This document shows, in pieces, positions 8,526-17,602 of a stretch of 64,000 bases of DNA. The notes below the pieces were generated by a model that was not told the DNA's origin, did no database searches, and saw only the letters and a program-made list of their open reading frames with translations. Location: contig OZ242366.1 in NCBI GenBank assembly GCA_965208945.1, forward strand, positions 3,658,001-3,722,000, read 5' to 3'. The translations under genes were made by a program, and so were the position numbers. This stretch comes from JAPPLB01 sp965208945. GTDB taxonomy: Bacteria; Acidobacteriota; Terriglobia; Bryobacterales; UBA6623. How positions within the stretch are numbered: the first letter of the stretch is position 1; every line of letters starts with the position of its first letter.

Positions 8526-8618
8526 GTTTTCCTCCACCCGTGTGCAGATCATATGAGCAGAATACATCCGAACCGGAGTCAAAGCCACTTGATCAGGAGG
8601 ATGATTCAGTTCAGACGT
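8526..8618 (+). repeat. repeat C, copy 2
   Basis: This segment aligns with 2505-2600 over about 90 bp (blocks GATCATA, GAGCAGAA, ACATCCG, CTTGATCAG, TTCAG-TCAGA). It directly follows the family A remnant and ends at the 3' end of the nicotinamidase gene. Function unknown. Confidence 0.6.
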
Positions 8619-9222
8619 CATCGCTGGCTACGACCAGCGCGCCGGACTCCCGCATTTCCTGGAATGCACGATTCACATCTCCGGGCTTCAGGTCGATGCC
8701 ACGGCAACCATCCTCGATGACAGCCACCCGGAAGCCTTCGTCGGCGGCATCGAGCACGCTGAACTTTACGCAGTAGTCCGTAGCCAGCCCAAGCAGATAG
8801 ACCTCATCGACACCCTGTCCGCGCAAGTAGTCCGCCAGCCCGGTCGACCGCCGATGGGCATTGTCGAAGAACGTGCTGTAACTGTCGATTCGTGGATCCT
8901 CGCCCTTGGGAAAGACCTTGTCGATCGCCTGCGTGTTCAAGTCATGGTGGAATGCGGCTCCCCAGGTCTCTTGCACGCAGTGGACCGGCCAGAGCACTTG
9001 CCGGAGACCGGCCAACTCAATGATGTCTCCAGGTTGGCGGCCCTCGTGATGCGACGCGAAGCTGCCGTGATTCGGTGGATGCCAATCCTGGCTGGCCACG
9101 ACCCAGTCGAACCTCGGCATCAGCCGGTTCGCTACTGCTACGACCTCGTCGCCGTGCTGAACCGGCAAGGCTCCTCCCGGCATGAAGTCGTTCTGTACAT
9201 CGACGACGATCAGGGCTCGCAT
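8611..9222 (-). CDS. pncA: nicotinamidase
   Basis: PncA hydrolyses nicotinamide to nicotinate and ammonia in NAD salvage. The 203-residue protein has the catalytic triad Asp8 (VVDVQNDF), Lys106 (VFPKGED) and Cys151 (ATDYCV), and metal ligands Asp46 and His48 (SQDWHP) and His81 (WPVHCVQ). All align with E. coli PncA Asp10, Lys111 and Cys156. The start at MRALIVVD is preferred; an upstream in-frame ATG adds five residues, mostly arginine. It follows the same strand as the Nudix gene, suggesting an NAD-recycling pair, though 176 bp of repeat remnants separates them. Confidence 0.93.
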   Translation of the reverse strand: MRALIVVDVQNDFMPGGALPVQHGDEVVAVANRLMPRFDWVVASQDWHPPNHGSFASHHEGRQPGDIIELAGLRQVLWPVHCVQETWGAAFHHDLNTQAIDKVFPKGEDPRIDSYSTFFDNAHRRSTGLADYLRGQGVDEVYLLGLATDYCVKFSVLDAADEGFRVAVIEDGCRGIDLKPGDVNRAFQEMRESGALVVASDDV

Positions 9223-9342
9223 GCGCCTGCGTCTCATGGTAACCGAAGCACCCTGACCAGCCCGTTGGAGAGTGCATGGGCATGTCAGCCGGAGAACGAC
9301 TGCAAAGGTCGGTCAACTGCAGAAAGCTTTCCTTGGCGCGTG

Positions 9343-9469
9343 GACTTCACTGTTTGCTTGCCGTGCTCGATGTACGGTTCAAGTACACCCGCGCGCGCCA
9401 AGCGGCTCGCGCCTCGTCCTGACGGCCCTCTCACGCACTTCACCTCACCGCGTGGTGAGAAATGCAGGC
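9343..9469 (+). mobile_element. family A element, left-truncated copy A4
   Basis: Similarity to family A begins near GACTTC at 9343 and runs to the intact right end (GTGGTGAGAAATGCAGGC, flank TA). The left 50 bases are missing. The apical stem reads TGTAC/GTACA instead of CGTAC/GTACG, a paired C-G to T-A change. Confidence 0.75.
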
Positions 9470-9550
9470 TACTTGAAGGCCATGGGATCCCTCCTGGGTC
9501 CGCGTAAAGGAAGGCGACTTGTGGCGGATGATCCCGCATGCCGGGAGAGC

Positions 9551-10585
9551 TTATGCCGCTGGTGCTACGGTCTCCCACCTGCCGCTCTCGCCGGAGCGAA
9601 ACAGTGCGTCGAGAATGCTCATGTTGCGGACCGCGTTCTCCAATGGGAATTCCAACGGCTCTCCTCTGCGAATCGCCAGCGAGAAGTCATCTCCCTGCGC
9701 CGTATACTGATCGACGACCTCGAAGGTCTCCGTTATCGCTGACGAGGTAGATGGAGCGCTGCTGCCATCATCGACGAGGATGCGGCACGGCCGGTCCGGC
9801 GGCGCGTTGAACGGGATTTCGATCTCGATCCGCCCGGCCAACCCGAACACCTGCATCCTTTGGTAGGGAACAAGTTGAGTCGAGCACACAAAGCTCGCCT
9901 GCCCTGCATCGAACTCCAGGATCGCGCTAGCCAGCCGGTCGATATTCATCTCGGGATCTCTCTCGATCAGGGCGATCACCCGGCTTGGTTCCGCTTCGAA
10001 GATGAACCGCGACATCGTAATGGGATAGCAGCCGATATCATAGATTCCCCCTCCGCCGATGTCGGCTTGGTTGCGGATATTCGCCGGGTCGAGATTCGTA
10101 TAACTGAAAAACCCCTGCGTTGCCCTTAGACGACCAATCCGGCCCTCGCGAACCAAGTCCCGTACACGCCTCCACTGCGGATGATGGCGAACCATGAAAG
10201 CCTCTTCGATGAGCACGCCGGTCCGGTCGCGCACGCCGACCAGTGTTTTCGCCTCGGGAGCGGTCAAGGCCAGGGGTTTCTCGCACAGCACGTGCTTCCC
10301 CGCCTCCGCCGCCCTGGCCGACCAGGGGACGTGCAGGTGATTCGGGAGAGGGTTGTAGATCGCCTCGATTCTCGGATCGTCGATCAATTCCTGATATGAG
10401 CCGTACGCCTTGGGGATATCCAGGTCCTGCGCAACCTGCCGAGCCCGCTCCGGATCACGAGACGCGATCGCTGTGACACGGCTCAGCCTGCTCCGCTGCA
10501 TCGCTGGAATGACCTTCTCGCGGCCGATCTTCGCCGTGCTCAACACGCCCCATCGTACGGGCTCGTAAGCGACCGTCTCCGTCAT
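9551..10585 (-). CDS. Gfo/Idh/MocA-family oxidoreductase
   Basis: This 344-residue NAD(P)-dependent dehydrogenase has an N-terminal Rossmann fold (WGVLSTAKIG), the family motif CEKPLAL near residue 101-107 and a C-terminal alpha/beta domain (GGGGIYDIGCYP). Members oxidise or reduce sugars, inositols and related hydroxyl compounds; the dihydrodiol dehydrogenase/xylose dehydrogenase branch looks closest. The substrate is not determinable. It is monocistronic and transcribed toward the truncated A4 repeat. Confidence 0.9.
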   Translation of the reverse strand: MTETVAYEPVRWGVLSTAKIGREKVIPAMQRSRLSRVTAIASRDPERARQVAQDLDIPKAYGSYQELIDDPRIEAIYNPLPNHLHVPWSARAAEAGKHVLCEKPLALTAPEAKTLVGVRDRTGVLIEEAFMVRHHPQWRRVRDLVREGRIGRLRATQGFFSYTNLDPANIRNQADIGGGGIYDIGCYPITMSRFIFEAEPSRVIALIERDPEMNIDRLASAILEFDAGQASFVCSTQLVPYQRMQVFGLAGRIEIEIPFNAPPDRPCRILVDDGSSAPSTSSAITETFEVVDQYTAQGDDFSLAIRRGEPLEFPLENAVRNMSILDALFRSGESGRWETVAPAA

Positions 10586-10685
10586 TGGCCAACCACACCC
10601 TGCCGGGTAGAAAGGGAGTATGTTAGCAGGCCCTCCGGCTTTTTCTCCGTCAGAATAGGCAGAGGTAGGACAGCGCGTCGCGCTG

Positions 10686-11558
10686 GTGAAGTCCGTCGTG
10701 ACGGAAACCGAACGAAAGCCCCACTCTTCCGTACTGGGACGTCAGAAGGCATTCAATCGCTGTACCCGCAACAGCGGATCACTCTATCTTGCCCACCGGC
10801 ATGTGATGACCGAGGTCATTGTCGGGTCATCGCAAGTGGAGCGAAGCCGCCTTTGTGTTCTGGGAGCCGGGAATGCCAATGACCTCGACCTGCCTGTCCT
10901 GGTCAAAGCCTTCGGGCAGATCCATCTTGTGGATCTCGACAGTGAGGCGCTCTCCGAAGTTGCCCGCCGCCATCCTGAACTCGACGGCCTCGTCACCCTG
11001 CACGGCGACACCGACCTCAGCGGCATCGCGGCCCGGTTGGATGCGATTTCCCGACCGCTGCTTGATCGAGCGGTTGACCTGCTGATTGACTCCGCACGTC
11101 GAGTCTCCCCACCTCGAATCGGCGGACCATTCGACGTCGTCGTTTCGACTTGCCTGTTGACGCAACTCCTTCATTCCGCTGCGGCCGTTCTCGGGGAGCA
11201 TTCCGCGCGTCTCTTCGAGGCGTTTGAGGCAATTCGTATTGGCCACCTTCGATTGCTTGTCGATCTCACCGCTCCCGGCGGTGCCGGCCTGCTCGTGACA
11301 GATCTGGCCTCATCGGATGATGCTCCGGCAATCGCAACGGCACACGAGCGGGACCTTCCTGCACTCGCCTCCCGTCTTGCCGCCGCAGGAGCTTGCTTTG
11401 CCGGAATTGACCTCGGAGAAATGGAGGATCAATTGTCTGCCGACCCTCTACTAGTTTCGCGAGTGCGTGAGACAAGGCGACTCGGTGTTTGGCGCTGGCG
11501 AATCAACAAGACAAAAACGTTTCTGGTCGGCGGTTTGTCGTTCATCAAATGTGGATGA
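10686..11558 (+). CDS. orphan Rossmann-like protein, methyltransferase-like
   Basis: I do not recognise a named family. The protein has a Gly-rich strand-loop VLGAGNANDLDL at 53-64 followed by IHLVDLD at about 78-84, spaced as in SAM- or nucleotide-binding Rossmann folds, and FDVVVSTCLLTQL further on, where methyltransferases have their post-motif strand. A SAM-dependent methyltransferase is an inference; no catalytic residue can be named. The GTG at 10686 gives 290 residues; ATG at 10806 (MTEVIVG) is an alternative start. Codon use looks like its neighbours. It stands alone between divergent and convergent genes. Confidence 0.6.
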   Translation: MKSVVTETERKPHSSVLGRQKAFNRCTRNSGSLYLAHRHVMTEVIVGSSQVERSRLCVLGAGNANDLDLPVLVKAFGQIHLVDLDSEALSEVARRHPELDGLVTLHGDTDLSGIAARLDAISRPLLDRAVDLLIDSARRVSPPRIGGPFDVVVSTCLLTQLLHSAAAVLGEHSARLFEAFEAIRIGHLRLLVDLTAPGGAGLLVTDLASSDDAPAIATAHERDLPALASRLAAAGACFAGIDLGEMEDQLSADPLLVSRVRETRRLGVWRWRINKTKTFLVGGLSFIKCG

Positions 11559-11706
11559 TCTCAATCGGATTGCTCATGTTGCGCTTACGCAAGATGAGAG
11601 GGGTAACAGCTTGTGCACGAGAGCGTCGGTTTCTGAATCCCATCCCTGTGCCCACGATGTCGGATCATAGCCCCCGGCCTTCCAGCTGGCAAACGACTTT
11701 CACCGC

Positions 11707-12867
11707 TCATCGGGCGGTATGAGCACGTTCAATCTGAACCTCTTCTGGACTTTTGGCGAATGCCAAACGGAAGGCCGGCCGAAGCTTCTTGTTCGCGATG
11801 ATCCTGATCCCCTTGAGCAGGTATCTCAACGCGATCGGTTTCGATCTCGATTCGAATAGCTGAGTGAAGTTCTTCACGCTGCCATCCATTTGCTTCCGAA
11901 AGAACCGCTCACTCCACCGCACCCAACCCAAGGAGTGATCGGGGTACTCGTCCAGAACGTCGCCAAGCGTTTGGATCACCCGCAGTAGGTGGGGCTCCCG
12001 GTATTGCGGCATGATCACAATGCGACTGTAGCCGTCACGAATGATTTCGTCCGCAAACTCCGCGAAGGTTGAGGCATTGGTGACGTTCAGCATCGCGTTC
12101 GGCTCACGTCCGTGGCGGTCGCCGCCCGAGATCAGCGGCAGTTGGAACTCCTCGGCGAGCTTGGTAACCCGCTGATTCTCCGCGACCGACCGCATTCCGT
12201 TGATTTCCAAGGCATGGATCGGCTTGCGATACCGCCGAATGAAATCATGGACGCATTTTGCGTGCGGCTTGGCTCCCTGGCCCGTCTGATCCCACATCGG
12301 ATGATTGAACACGATGAGTACTCCAGGCATCGCGGCCAATTCGTGCATCAACTCATCCAACAGAGCAAGTCGAGGTTCCTCTCTGTACGCCAGCAGACGC
12401 TCGAAGATCTTTTGCGCTGACTTCGTCGGAAGGTTGTGAACACCAATATGGAAGTAGGTCGCTCCAAACGGCGCTGTCCATTCCAGCGAGAGTGGTACGT
12501 GTTCGTTACGCGCCATGAGCTGCAAGTTCATCGGGGCATCGATGTTGTCGTGATCGGTGATGGAGACAACCGGAGCCATCTGCAGCTTTTCTTCAATCTG
12601 AGATCTCTCGAGATGCAGCGCCTGACCCGCCGAAAGCGGCGGTCTCCACCAGAGCCTGGCCAGTTCTCCTTCCAAGGTGGGGCTGTCAGACCGTGTCCGA
12701 TGGTGCACGTAGATCAGCCCTCTCACAAACAAAGATTGCTGTGTCAACCTCTTGATGAAGTTGACGCTTTCTTTCGAATGCAGGGTGTGACTATGAAGGG
12801 AGATTCCCGTACAGAAACCCTCGTCTAAAGGACGATCCCGATCCTTGTAAAGGATTTTGTGGTTCAT
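11707..12867 (-). CDS. PHP-domain metal-dependent hydrolase
   Basis: PHP-family phosphoesterases use a cluster of metal ions to hydrolyse phosphate bonds. The 386-residue protein shows the expected motifs: LHSHTLHS (24-31), SITDHDN at about 101-107, FNHPMWD and GGDRHG. The insert WWRPPLSAGQALHLER between motifs and the long C-terminal helical region are not typical of polymerase PHP domains. It reads away from a GT4 glycosyltransferase across a 477-bp gap; a linked role in cell-surface or glycolipid metabolism is only suggested by that pairing. Confidence 0.8.
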   Translation of the reverse strand: MNHKILYKDRDRPLDEGFCTGISLHSHTLHSKESVNFIKRLTQQSLFVRGLIYVHHRTRSDSPTLEGELARLWWRPPLSAGQALHLERSQIEEKLQMAPVVSITDHDNIDAPMNLQLMARNEHVPLSLEWTAPFGATYFHIGVHNLPTKSAQKIFERLLAYREEPRLALLDELMHELAAMPGVLIVFNHPMWDQTGQGAKPHAKCVHDFIRRYRKPIHALEINGMRSVAENQRVTKLAEEFQLPLISGGDRHGREPNAMLNVTNASTFAEFADEIIRDGYSRIVIMPQYREPHLLRVIQTLGDVLDEYPDHSLGWVRWSERFFRKQMDGSVKNFTQLFESRSKPIALRYLLKGIRIIANKKLRPAFRLAFAKSPEEVQIERAHTAR

Positions 12868-13344
12868 CCACGCACCCTGGAGACGAAGCCCGCGGTCAAA
12901 AGAGAAAATCCCGGGCGGGCGGAACGGTCGGCAGTACCTACCATTCTGCTGACCGAGAATCCGCAGTGTACCGCTCTTCTCAGTCTGTTGACGGTCGTTA
13001 ACGAGCCGTTTGCGGGAGGATTAAATTCGTGTGAAACACAACCCTGTGATTCTGTTTCAACCAAGTCCCTGTTCGTTTTTCCGTGCTCTTCCAATGGGGT
13101 TTCATTATAGCCTGTTCCGACACGTGGTGCTGCCCAGGGGGGAGCAAGCCGGAAGTTGGAGCACTGATGAACACAGCGACGCCGCCGACCGTCTTCGAAC
13201 AAGAAATGGGTTTTCTGTTTCACGAAAAATTCATCCCCCGGCAACCACACTGAGAGCTTCAGGCGGCATCATCGAAGCGGAATCACCCAATACGATCGCT
13301 CCGTCCACGACAGGCGGTGGGATGGCAGATCCGATACACTTCGA
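12868..13344. other. divergent intergenic region
   Basis: This 477-bp gap separates the start codons of the PHP hydrolase and the glycosyltransferase and should hold both promoters. I see no coding frame with support, no family A, B or C repeat and no clear promoter match. The left half is less GC-rich than the genes around it. Confidence 0.5.
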
Positions 13345-14739
13345 ATGGTTACCTTCATGACCGAAACAGCCCGCTCGGAACACGCTGGGGACTCCGATGC
13401 GGGACAGTCGTCTCGCACGCCCGCAATGTATCTCGACCCCGGCCATGACGTGCCTGAGATGCCCCCGAACCAGGGAGTTCCACAAAACGAGGCGGACACG
13501 CCGCGAGTTCCCCGCATCGCCTTGCTAGCCGACAGCTTTCTCGAAGTCAATGGACTCGCACTGACCTGCCGCCAACTGCACGACTTCGCCTACCGTCGGC
13601 GCTTCCCCTTTCTTACACTGCTGGCCGGACCGAATACGGAGTTCCGAGAAGAAGGTACAACCCGTCTTGCGCAGCTCGGTTTCAGCCGTGCATCGCTGCC
13701 GATCGACAGTGGGCTCGTTTTCGACCCCGTTTTCTGGCGCCACTATCGGCGCGTCAAACAGGCGCTGGAAAATTTTCGTCCCGATTTGGTACATTTCACA
13801 GCGCTCAGCAACTGTGGCATTCTGGGCGCGATCGTCGCCAAACGGTTGGGCATTCCGACAGTCGCCTCTTGGCATACGAACGTACATGAGTTTGGCGCCT
13901 TGAGGCTAAGTAAAGCCACATCATTCCTCCCCGACCGCCCTCGCAAGTCGATCTGCCGGTTTCTGGAGAGCTTCTCTCTCGCTGGCATTCTAGAGTTCTA
14001 CCGCCCGGCGCGCTTGCTGTTCGCTCCGAACGAAGAACTGGCCACCCTGCTCGAGACTCGAACTGGCAAACCGACGCGGATCATGCGGCGCGGTGTCAAT
14101 TCCCATCTCTTCTCCCCTGAGAAGCGCAACCGCACCGACGATACCTTTGTTATCGGCTTCGTTGGAAGGCTGGCCGCCGAGAAGAACGTTCGTTTCCTGC
14201 CTGTGCTCGAGCAGGCTCTCATCGCCGCCGGCCGGTGTAAATTCAAGTTTGCGATTGTCGGTCAAGGCAGTGAGAAGCCTTGGTTGGAAAAAAACATGCG
14301 GTTCGCCGAGTTTCCCGGTGTCCTGGAGGGTGAGGACTTGGCTCGCGCCTACGCCAATTTCGATCTCTTCGTCTTCCCCTCTTATTCGGATACCTATGGC
14401 AACGTGATACAGGAGTCACATGCCTCTGGCGTTCCCGCCGTCGTGACCAACAGAGGCGGACCCAAGTTCCTCGTCAAGGACGGCGTCAACGGATTCGTCG
14501 CCCGGAACGATCAGCATTTCGTCGAATGTGTCCTCAGAGCCATGGATCCGCAAACGGATTTCGCCAAGATGAAGACCGCTGCCCGCGTGCAGGGAGAGCA
14601 GGCTTCTTGGGATCGAGTTTTCGAGAAGGTTTACAGCGACTACGAGATGTGCCTTGACATGCTCCGCGGCTTCTCGACTACCGACTGCAACGACGCGGGC
14701 CGGGGAATTGGGGACTCCCGTGGCCGCCCAATCGGCTGA
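13345..14739 (+). CDS. GT4-family glycosyltransferase
   Basis: This GT-B fold retaining transferase has 464 residues. The C-terminal half shows VIGFVGRLAAEKNV, then the donor-binding signature FVFPSYSDTYGNVIQESHA with the EX7E-like spacing, and GVPAVVTNRGGP. The form is close to GDP-mannose-dependent alpha-mannosyltransferases (MgtA/PimB type), but donor and acceptor cannot be proven. About 50 residues at the N-terminus are low-complexity and poorly conserved in look; ATG codons at 13345 and 13357 are both possible. Its divergent partner encodes a PHP hydrolase. Confidence 0.85.
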   Translation: MVTFMTETARSEHAGDSDAGQSSRTPAMYLDPGHDVPEMPPNQGVPQNEADTPRVPRIALLADSFLEVNGLALTCRQLHDFAYRRRFPFLTLLAGPNTEFREEGTTRLAQLGFSRASLPIDSGLVFDPVFWRHYRRVKQALENFRPDLVHFTALSNCGILGAIVAKRLGIPTVASWHTNVHEFGALRLSKATSFLPDRPRKSICRFLESFSLAGILEFYRPARLLFAPNEELATLLETRTGKPTRIMRRGVNSHLFSPEKRNRTDDTFVIGFVGRLAAEKNVRFLPVLEQALIAAGRCKFKFAIVGQGSEKPWLEKNMRFAEFPGVLEGEDLARAYANFDLFVFPSYSDTYGNVIQESHASGVPAVVTNRGGPKFLVKDGVNGFVARNDQHFVECVLRAMDPQTDFAKMKTAARVQGEQASWDRVFEKVYSDYEMCLDMLRGFSTTDCNDAGRGIGDSRGRPIG

Positions 14740-14786
14740 GCGGCTTCCGGGTTGCGATTGAGCTTCCCGAAGCAACGAGTTCCCAC

Positions 14787-16061
14787 TCAGTCGAAAAAGA
14801 CCGATCCCTCCGCGAGATGGGCTCGGCAAACTTCTTCGTTCAGATCAATGCCCAACCCCGGCTTATTGGTCATCTCCAGATAGCCGTCTCGAAACACTTT
14901 GCCGCTTTCTGTTTGAACGATGTCATCCCAGTAGCCCAGTTCAACGCTGTCGGATTCGAGCGTGACGAACGACTTGATCGCCGAGCAGGCGTGACCGTTC
15001 GCGATTGTGCCGACCGGGGTGCACATGTTGTGGCAAGCCATTGTGATGTAGTAGAGGTCCGCCCAATCGGCGATCTTCTTGGTCTCGAGCAACCCTCCCA
15101 CTTTCTGTGGGTCCGGTTGGATGATGTCGCACGCCTGCTTCTCGATAAAGTCCCGAAAGGTGTGGCGGCTGTAAAGGTTCTCCCCCGTCGCGGTGGGGGC
15201 CGGTGAGGAGCGCGTGAATCGCGCCATCGCATCAGCATTCTGCGGCGGGATCGGATCCTCGATAAACCACAGATTCAAGTCGTCAGTCATCTTGGCGAAG
15301 CGCATCGAGTCACCCATGTTGTAGTTGAAATGCAAGTCGATCGCTAGCGGGTAATGCGGTCCCAACTCCAACCGAATCGCCTCGAGGATCTTCACCCATT
15401 GCTCCATTTCCAGCGATGAGATGCTGCGGTTGAATATCTCCCCACGGTATTGGAAGGGCTCGCCTGCTATCCATTGCCCTCGGCCCTCCCAATCGAGATC
15501 GAACTTTGTTGCTTTGAACCCGTATGCGACCGATTTCTGGGCCTCTTCAACCCACGCCGCGGGATCGGGTGTCTTGGGCGAGCCGGTGTCGTGATAGATC
15601 AGCAGCTTGTCGCGAAACTTGCCGCCCAATAGCACGTATGCCGGCACCTTCAGAATCTTCCCAGCCAGATCCCACAAGGCGGTTTCGATGCCCGCAATCG
15701 ACGACGAAAGCGTCCCGGTCCAGCTTCCCGCGCCCAGCTTCGCTTCCACCATGCGCTGATACAGGTAGTCCACTTGAAGCGGGTCCTGGCCGATCACGAG
15801 GTCTTTGAGGGATCGTATGTGGTCCAGAACACCGTCTCGGTTGAATGCCTCTCCGATCCCGAACAACCCGGCGTCGGTTTCGATCTTGACCAGGTGGGCC
15901 GGGTATTTGATCATTACCGAGGCGGTCTTGACATCGGTGATCTTGACCTTGCCGAATTCAGTCTCCGCTTGCGGCAAGGCTCTCAGGATCTGGGACTGCT
16001 CCGGCATGAATCCGGCCGCCGCCGCGGCCGTTGCGGCTATGAAGTTCCGCCGTGTCAACAT
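14787..16061 (-). CDS. Tat-exported enolase-superfamily enzyme
   Basis: A mandelate racemase/muconate lactonizing-type enzyme, probably a sugar-acid dehydratase. Starting at 16061 gives 424 residues with a twin-arginine leader (TRRNFIAATAAAAAG). Core residues: ATKFDLD (the KFD form of the KxK motif, as in gluconate/galactonate dehydratase types), AIDLHF and WFIEDP metal ligands, TGENLY, and His in MACHNMC. An in-frame ATG at 16148 is less likely because it would bury the Tat motif. Export of such an enzyme is unusual, since most members are cytoplasmic. It is transcribed convergently with the glycosyltransferase. Confidence 0.82.
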   Translation of the reverse strand: MLTRRNFIAATAAAAAGFMPEQSQILRALPQAETEFGKVKITDVKTASVMIKYPAHLVKIETDAGLFGIGEAFNRDGVLDHIRSLKDLVIGQDPLQVDYLYQRMVEAKLGAGSWTGTLSSSIAGIETALWDLAGKILKVPAYVLLGGKFRDKLLIYHDTGSPKTPDPAAWVEEAQKSVAYGFKATKFDLDWEGRGQWIAGEPFQYRGEIFNRSISSLEMEQWVKILEAIRLELGPHYPLAIDLHFNYNMGDSMRFAKMTDDLNLWFIEDPIPPQNADAMARFTRSSPAPTATGENLYSRHTFRDFIEKQACDIIQPDPQKVGGLLETKKIADWADLYYITMACHNMCTPVGTIANGHACSAIKSFVTLESDSVELGYWDDIVQTESGKVFRDGYLEMTNKPGLGIDLNEEVCRAHLAEGSVFFD

Positions 16062-16464
16062 GGGCGCCTCCTTCGTAACGCGAGTATTGGACCAGATCCC
16101 ACACTCATTGTCGAGCCGAAATCGTCTGCGCCGTCCGTCAGGCAGCAAGAAAAAACAGGCCGGAGAGAAATCACATAGGTGACTTCAAGGCGGTGTAAGG
16201 CTGGTGCTACTCAGCATCTTCTTGACTCAAGCGCCGGGTCGGTCATCCATGCCCTCCTCAATCTCGACTCCTCCTACGGAACCCCGGATCAGGGGTCATT
16301 TCTATCGAGGCTTGACACCAACTTAATTGCAGGTCGCATGTGGCTCTCGTTATCATGAATAATGGGTCTGCTATGCGTGTCGAGAGGACTCAATTACACG
16401 TAACGGCGAGCGGCTTTTCGGCGTCTGTCGGTTAGAGGTTCGGGAGGCCGGTAGGCACAACGTT
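16062..16464. other. divergent intergenic region upstream of tonB
   Basis: This 403-bp gap lies between two divergent starts. A short inverted repeat ACCCC-GGATCA-GGGGT sits at 16281-16296 and a TTGACA at 16314-16319, but no good -10 box at proper spacing follows. The stretch near 16190 (GTGACTTCAAGGCGGTGTAAGG) faintly resembles the start of the decayed family B copy at 26855; I cannot confirm it. Confidence 0.35.
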
Positions 16465-17598
16465 ATGAACGAGACACCAAACACAAGGTCCATGAACGGA
16501 TCGGCCAAAGATGCTTTCACCATGACCGTCGATTCGATTCACGAGCCTTGGTTCAGCTCGTTCAAGCGAGAAGTCGTGGAGATGTTCTCCGCGAAGCCGG
16601 CGGCGCCCCCGCTCCCCTCATATCGGCCGCCGCTGCCCGGCGAAGAAGAGTTGGGACCGAAGGTTCTTGATACGGCCCACGAAGCTTGGTTCCAATCGCT
16701 ACGCCACACTTGGAAGACGCTCAGAGAACTCAAGAAGCTGCCGCCGCTGAGACTGACGGCTCGCCCGATCCGCGTCAAGAACATTTGGGGCGCCTACGAC
16801 TACAAAAAGCCCGGCATTGGATCTTCCTCCGCCGCCCACGTGGTCGTCGTAGCGCTCATGTTTACTGTCTTTGCGCCATCGGATATCCAACAAGCGGCCC
16901 GGGGCTCGGTTAGTTTGATCATACCTGTCGACGTTTCTCCTTACTTGGCGGACATCAAGATGCTCGCGCCGGGTGATACCGGCGGCGGCGGCGGCGGCGG
17001 ACAGAATTCACCATTGCCCGCCAGTAAGGGTAAGCTGCCGCGCTTCTCGATGCGTCAGTTTGCCCCCCCGACCCCGGTCATCAAGAATGAGAATCCGAAG
17101 CTGGCCGTGGAGCCCACCTTGCTGGGCCCTCCGGAAATGCAAGTGCCCAACATCGCCATGAATGTGTTCGGCGATCCCTTCGGTAAAATCGGACCGCCCT
17201 CGGCCGGCCCGGGAACCGGCGGGGGAATCGGCAGTGGCAGAGGAACGGGCGTCGGCTCCGGAACAGGTGGGGGACTCGGTCCCGGTTCCGGCGGCGGAAC
17301 CGGTGGCGGCGTGTTCCGCGTCGGCGGCGGCGTTAGCGCTCCGCGGCTCATCAAGAAGGTCGAGCCGGAATACTCCGAGGAAGCCCGCAAGGCCAAATAC
17401 CAGGGCACGGTCGTTCTCGCCGTTCAGGTCTGGGAAGATGGACGTGCACACAACGTCCGCATTGTCCGCAGCCTCGGCCTCGGACTCGACGAGAAAGCCA
17501 TAGAGGCGGTTCGTCAGTGGCGCTTCGTCCCCGGCCGCAAAGAGAACAAACCAGTCAAGGTGGCGGCCACCATCGAAGTCAATTTCCGGCTTCTGTAG
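16465..17598 (+). CDS. TonB-family energy transducer
   Basis: TonB proteins pass proton-motive energy from the inner membrane to outer-membrane receptors. The 377-residue protein has a cytoplasmic N-terminal part of about 115 residues, one membrane segment at about 123-138 (AAHVVVVALMFTVFA), a periplasmic linker rich in Gly and Pro (long GGG/GTG tracts at about 236-290), and a C-terminal TonB domain (PRLIKKVEPEYSEEARKA, then GTVVLAVQVWEDG and VRQWRFVPG). The N-terminus holds two similar blocks, IHEPWFSSFKREV and AHEAWFQSLRHTW, an internal repeat seen in Acidobacteria-type TonB proteins. No ExbB/ExbD neighbours. Confidence 0.87.
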   Translation: MNETPNTRSMNGSAKDAFTMTVDSIHEPWFSSFKREVVEMFSAKPAAPPLPSYRPPLPGEEELGPKVLDTAHEAWFQSLRHTWKTLRELKKLPPLRLTARPIRVKNIWGAYDYKKPGIGSSSAAHVVVVALMFTVFAPSDIQQAARGSVSLIIPVDVSPYLADIKMLAPGDTGGGGGGGQNSPLPASKGKLPRFSMRQFAPPTPVIKNENPKLAVEPTLLGPPEMQVPNIAMNVFGDPFGKIGPPSAGPGTGGGIGSGRGTGVGSGTGGGLGPGSGGGTGGGVFRVGGGVSAPRLIKKVEPEYSEEARKAKYQGTVVLAVQVWEDGRAHNVRIVRSLGLGLDEKAIEAVRQWRFVPGRKENKPVKVAATIEVNFRLL

Positions 17599-17602
17599 TC
17601 TA

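Noticed and set aside
13031..13360. Plus-strand frame in the PHP-GT4 gap
   Set aside because: No domain, no start signal, atypical composition; treated as intergenic.
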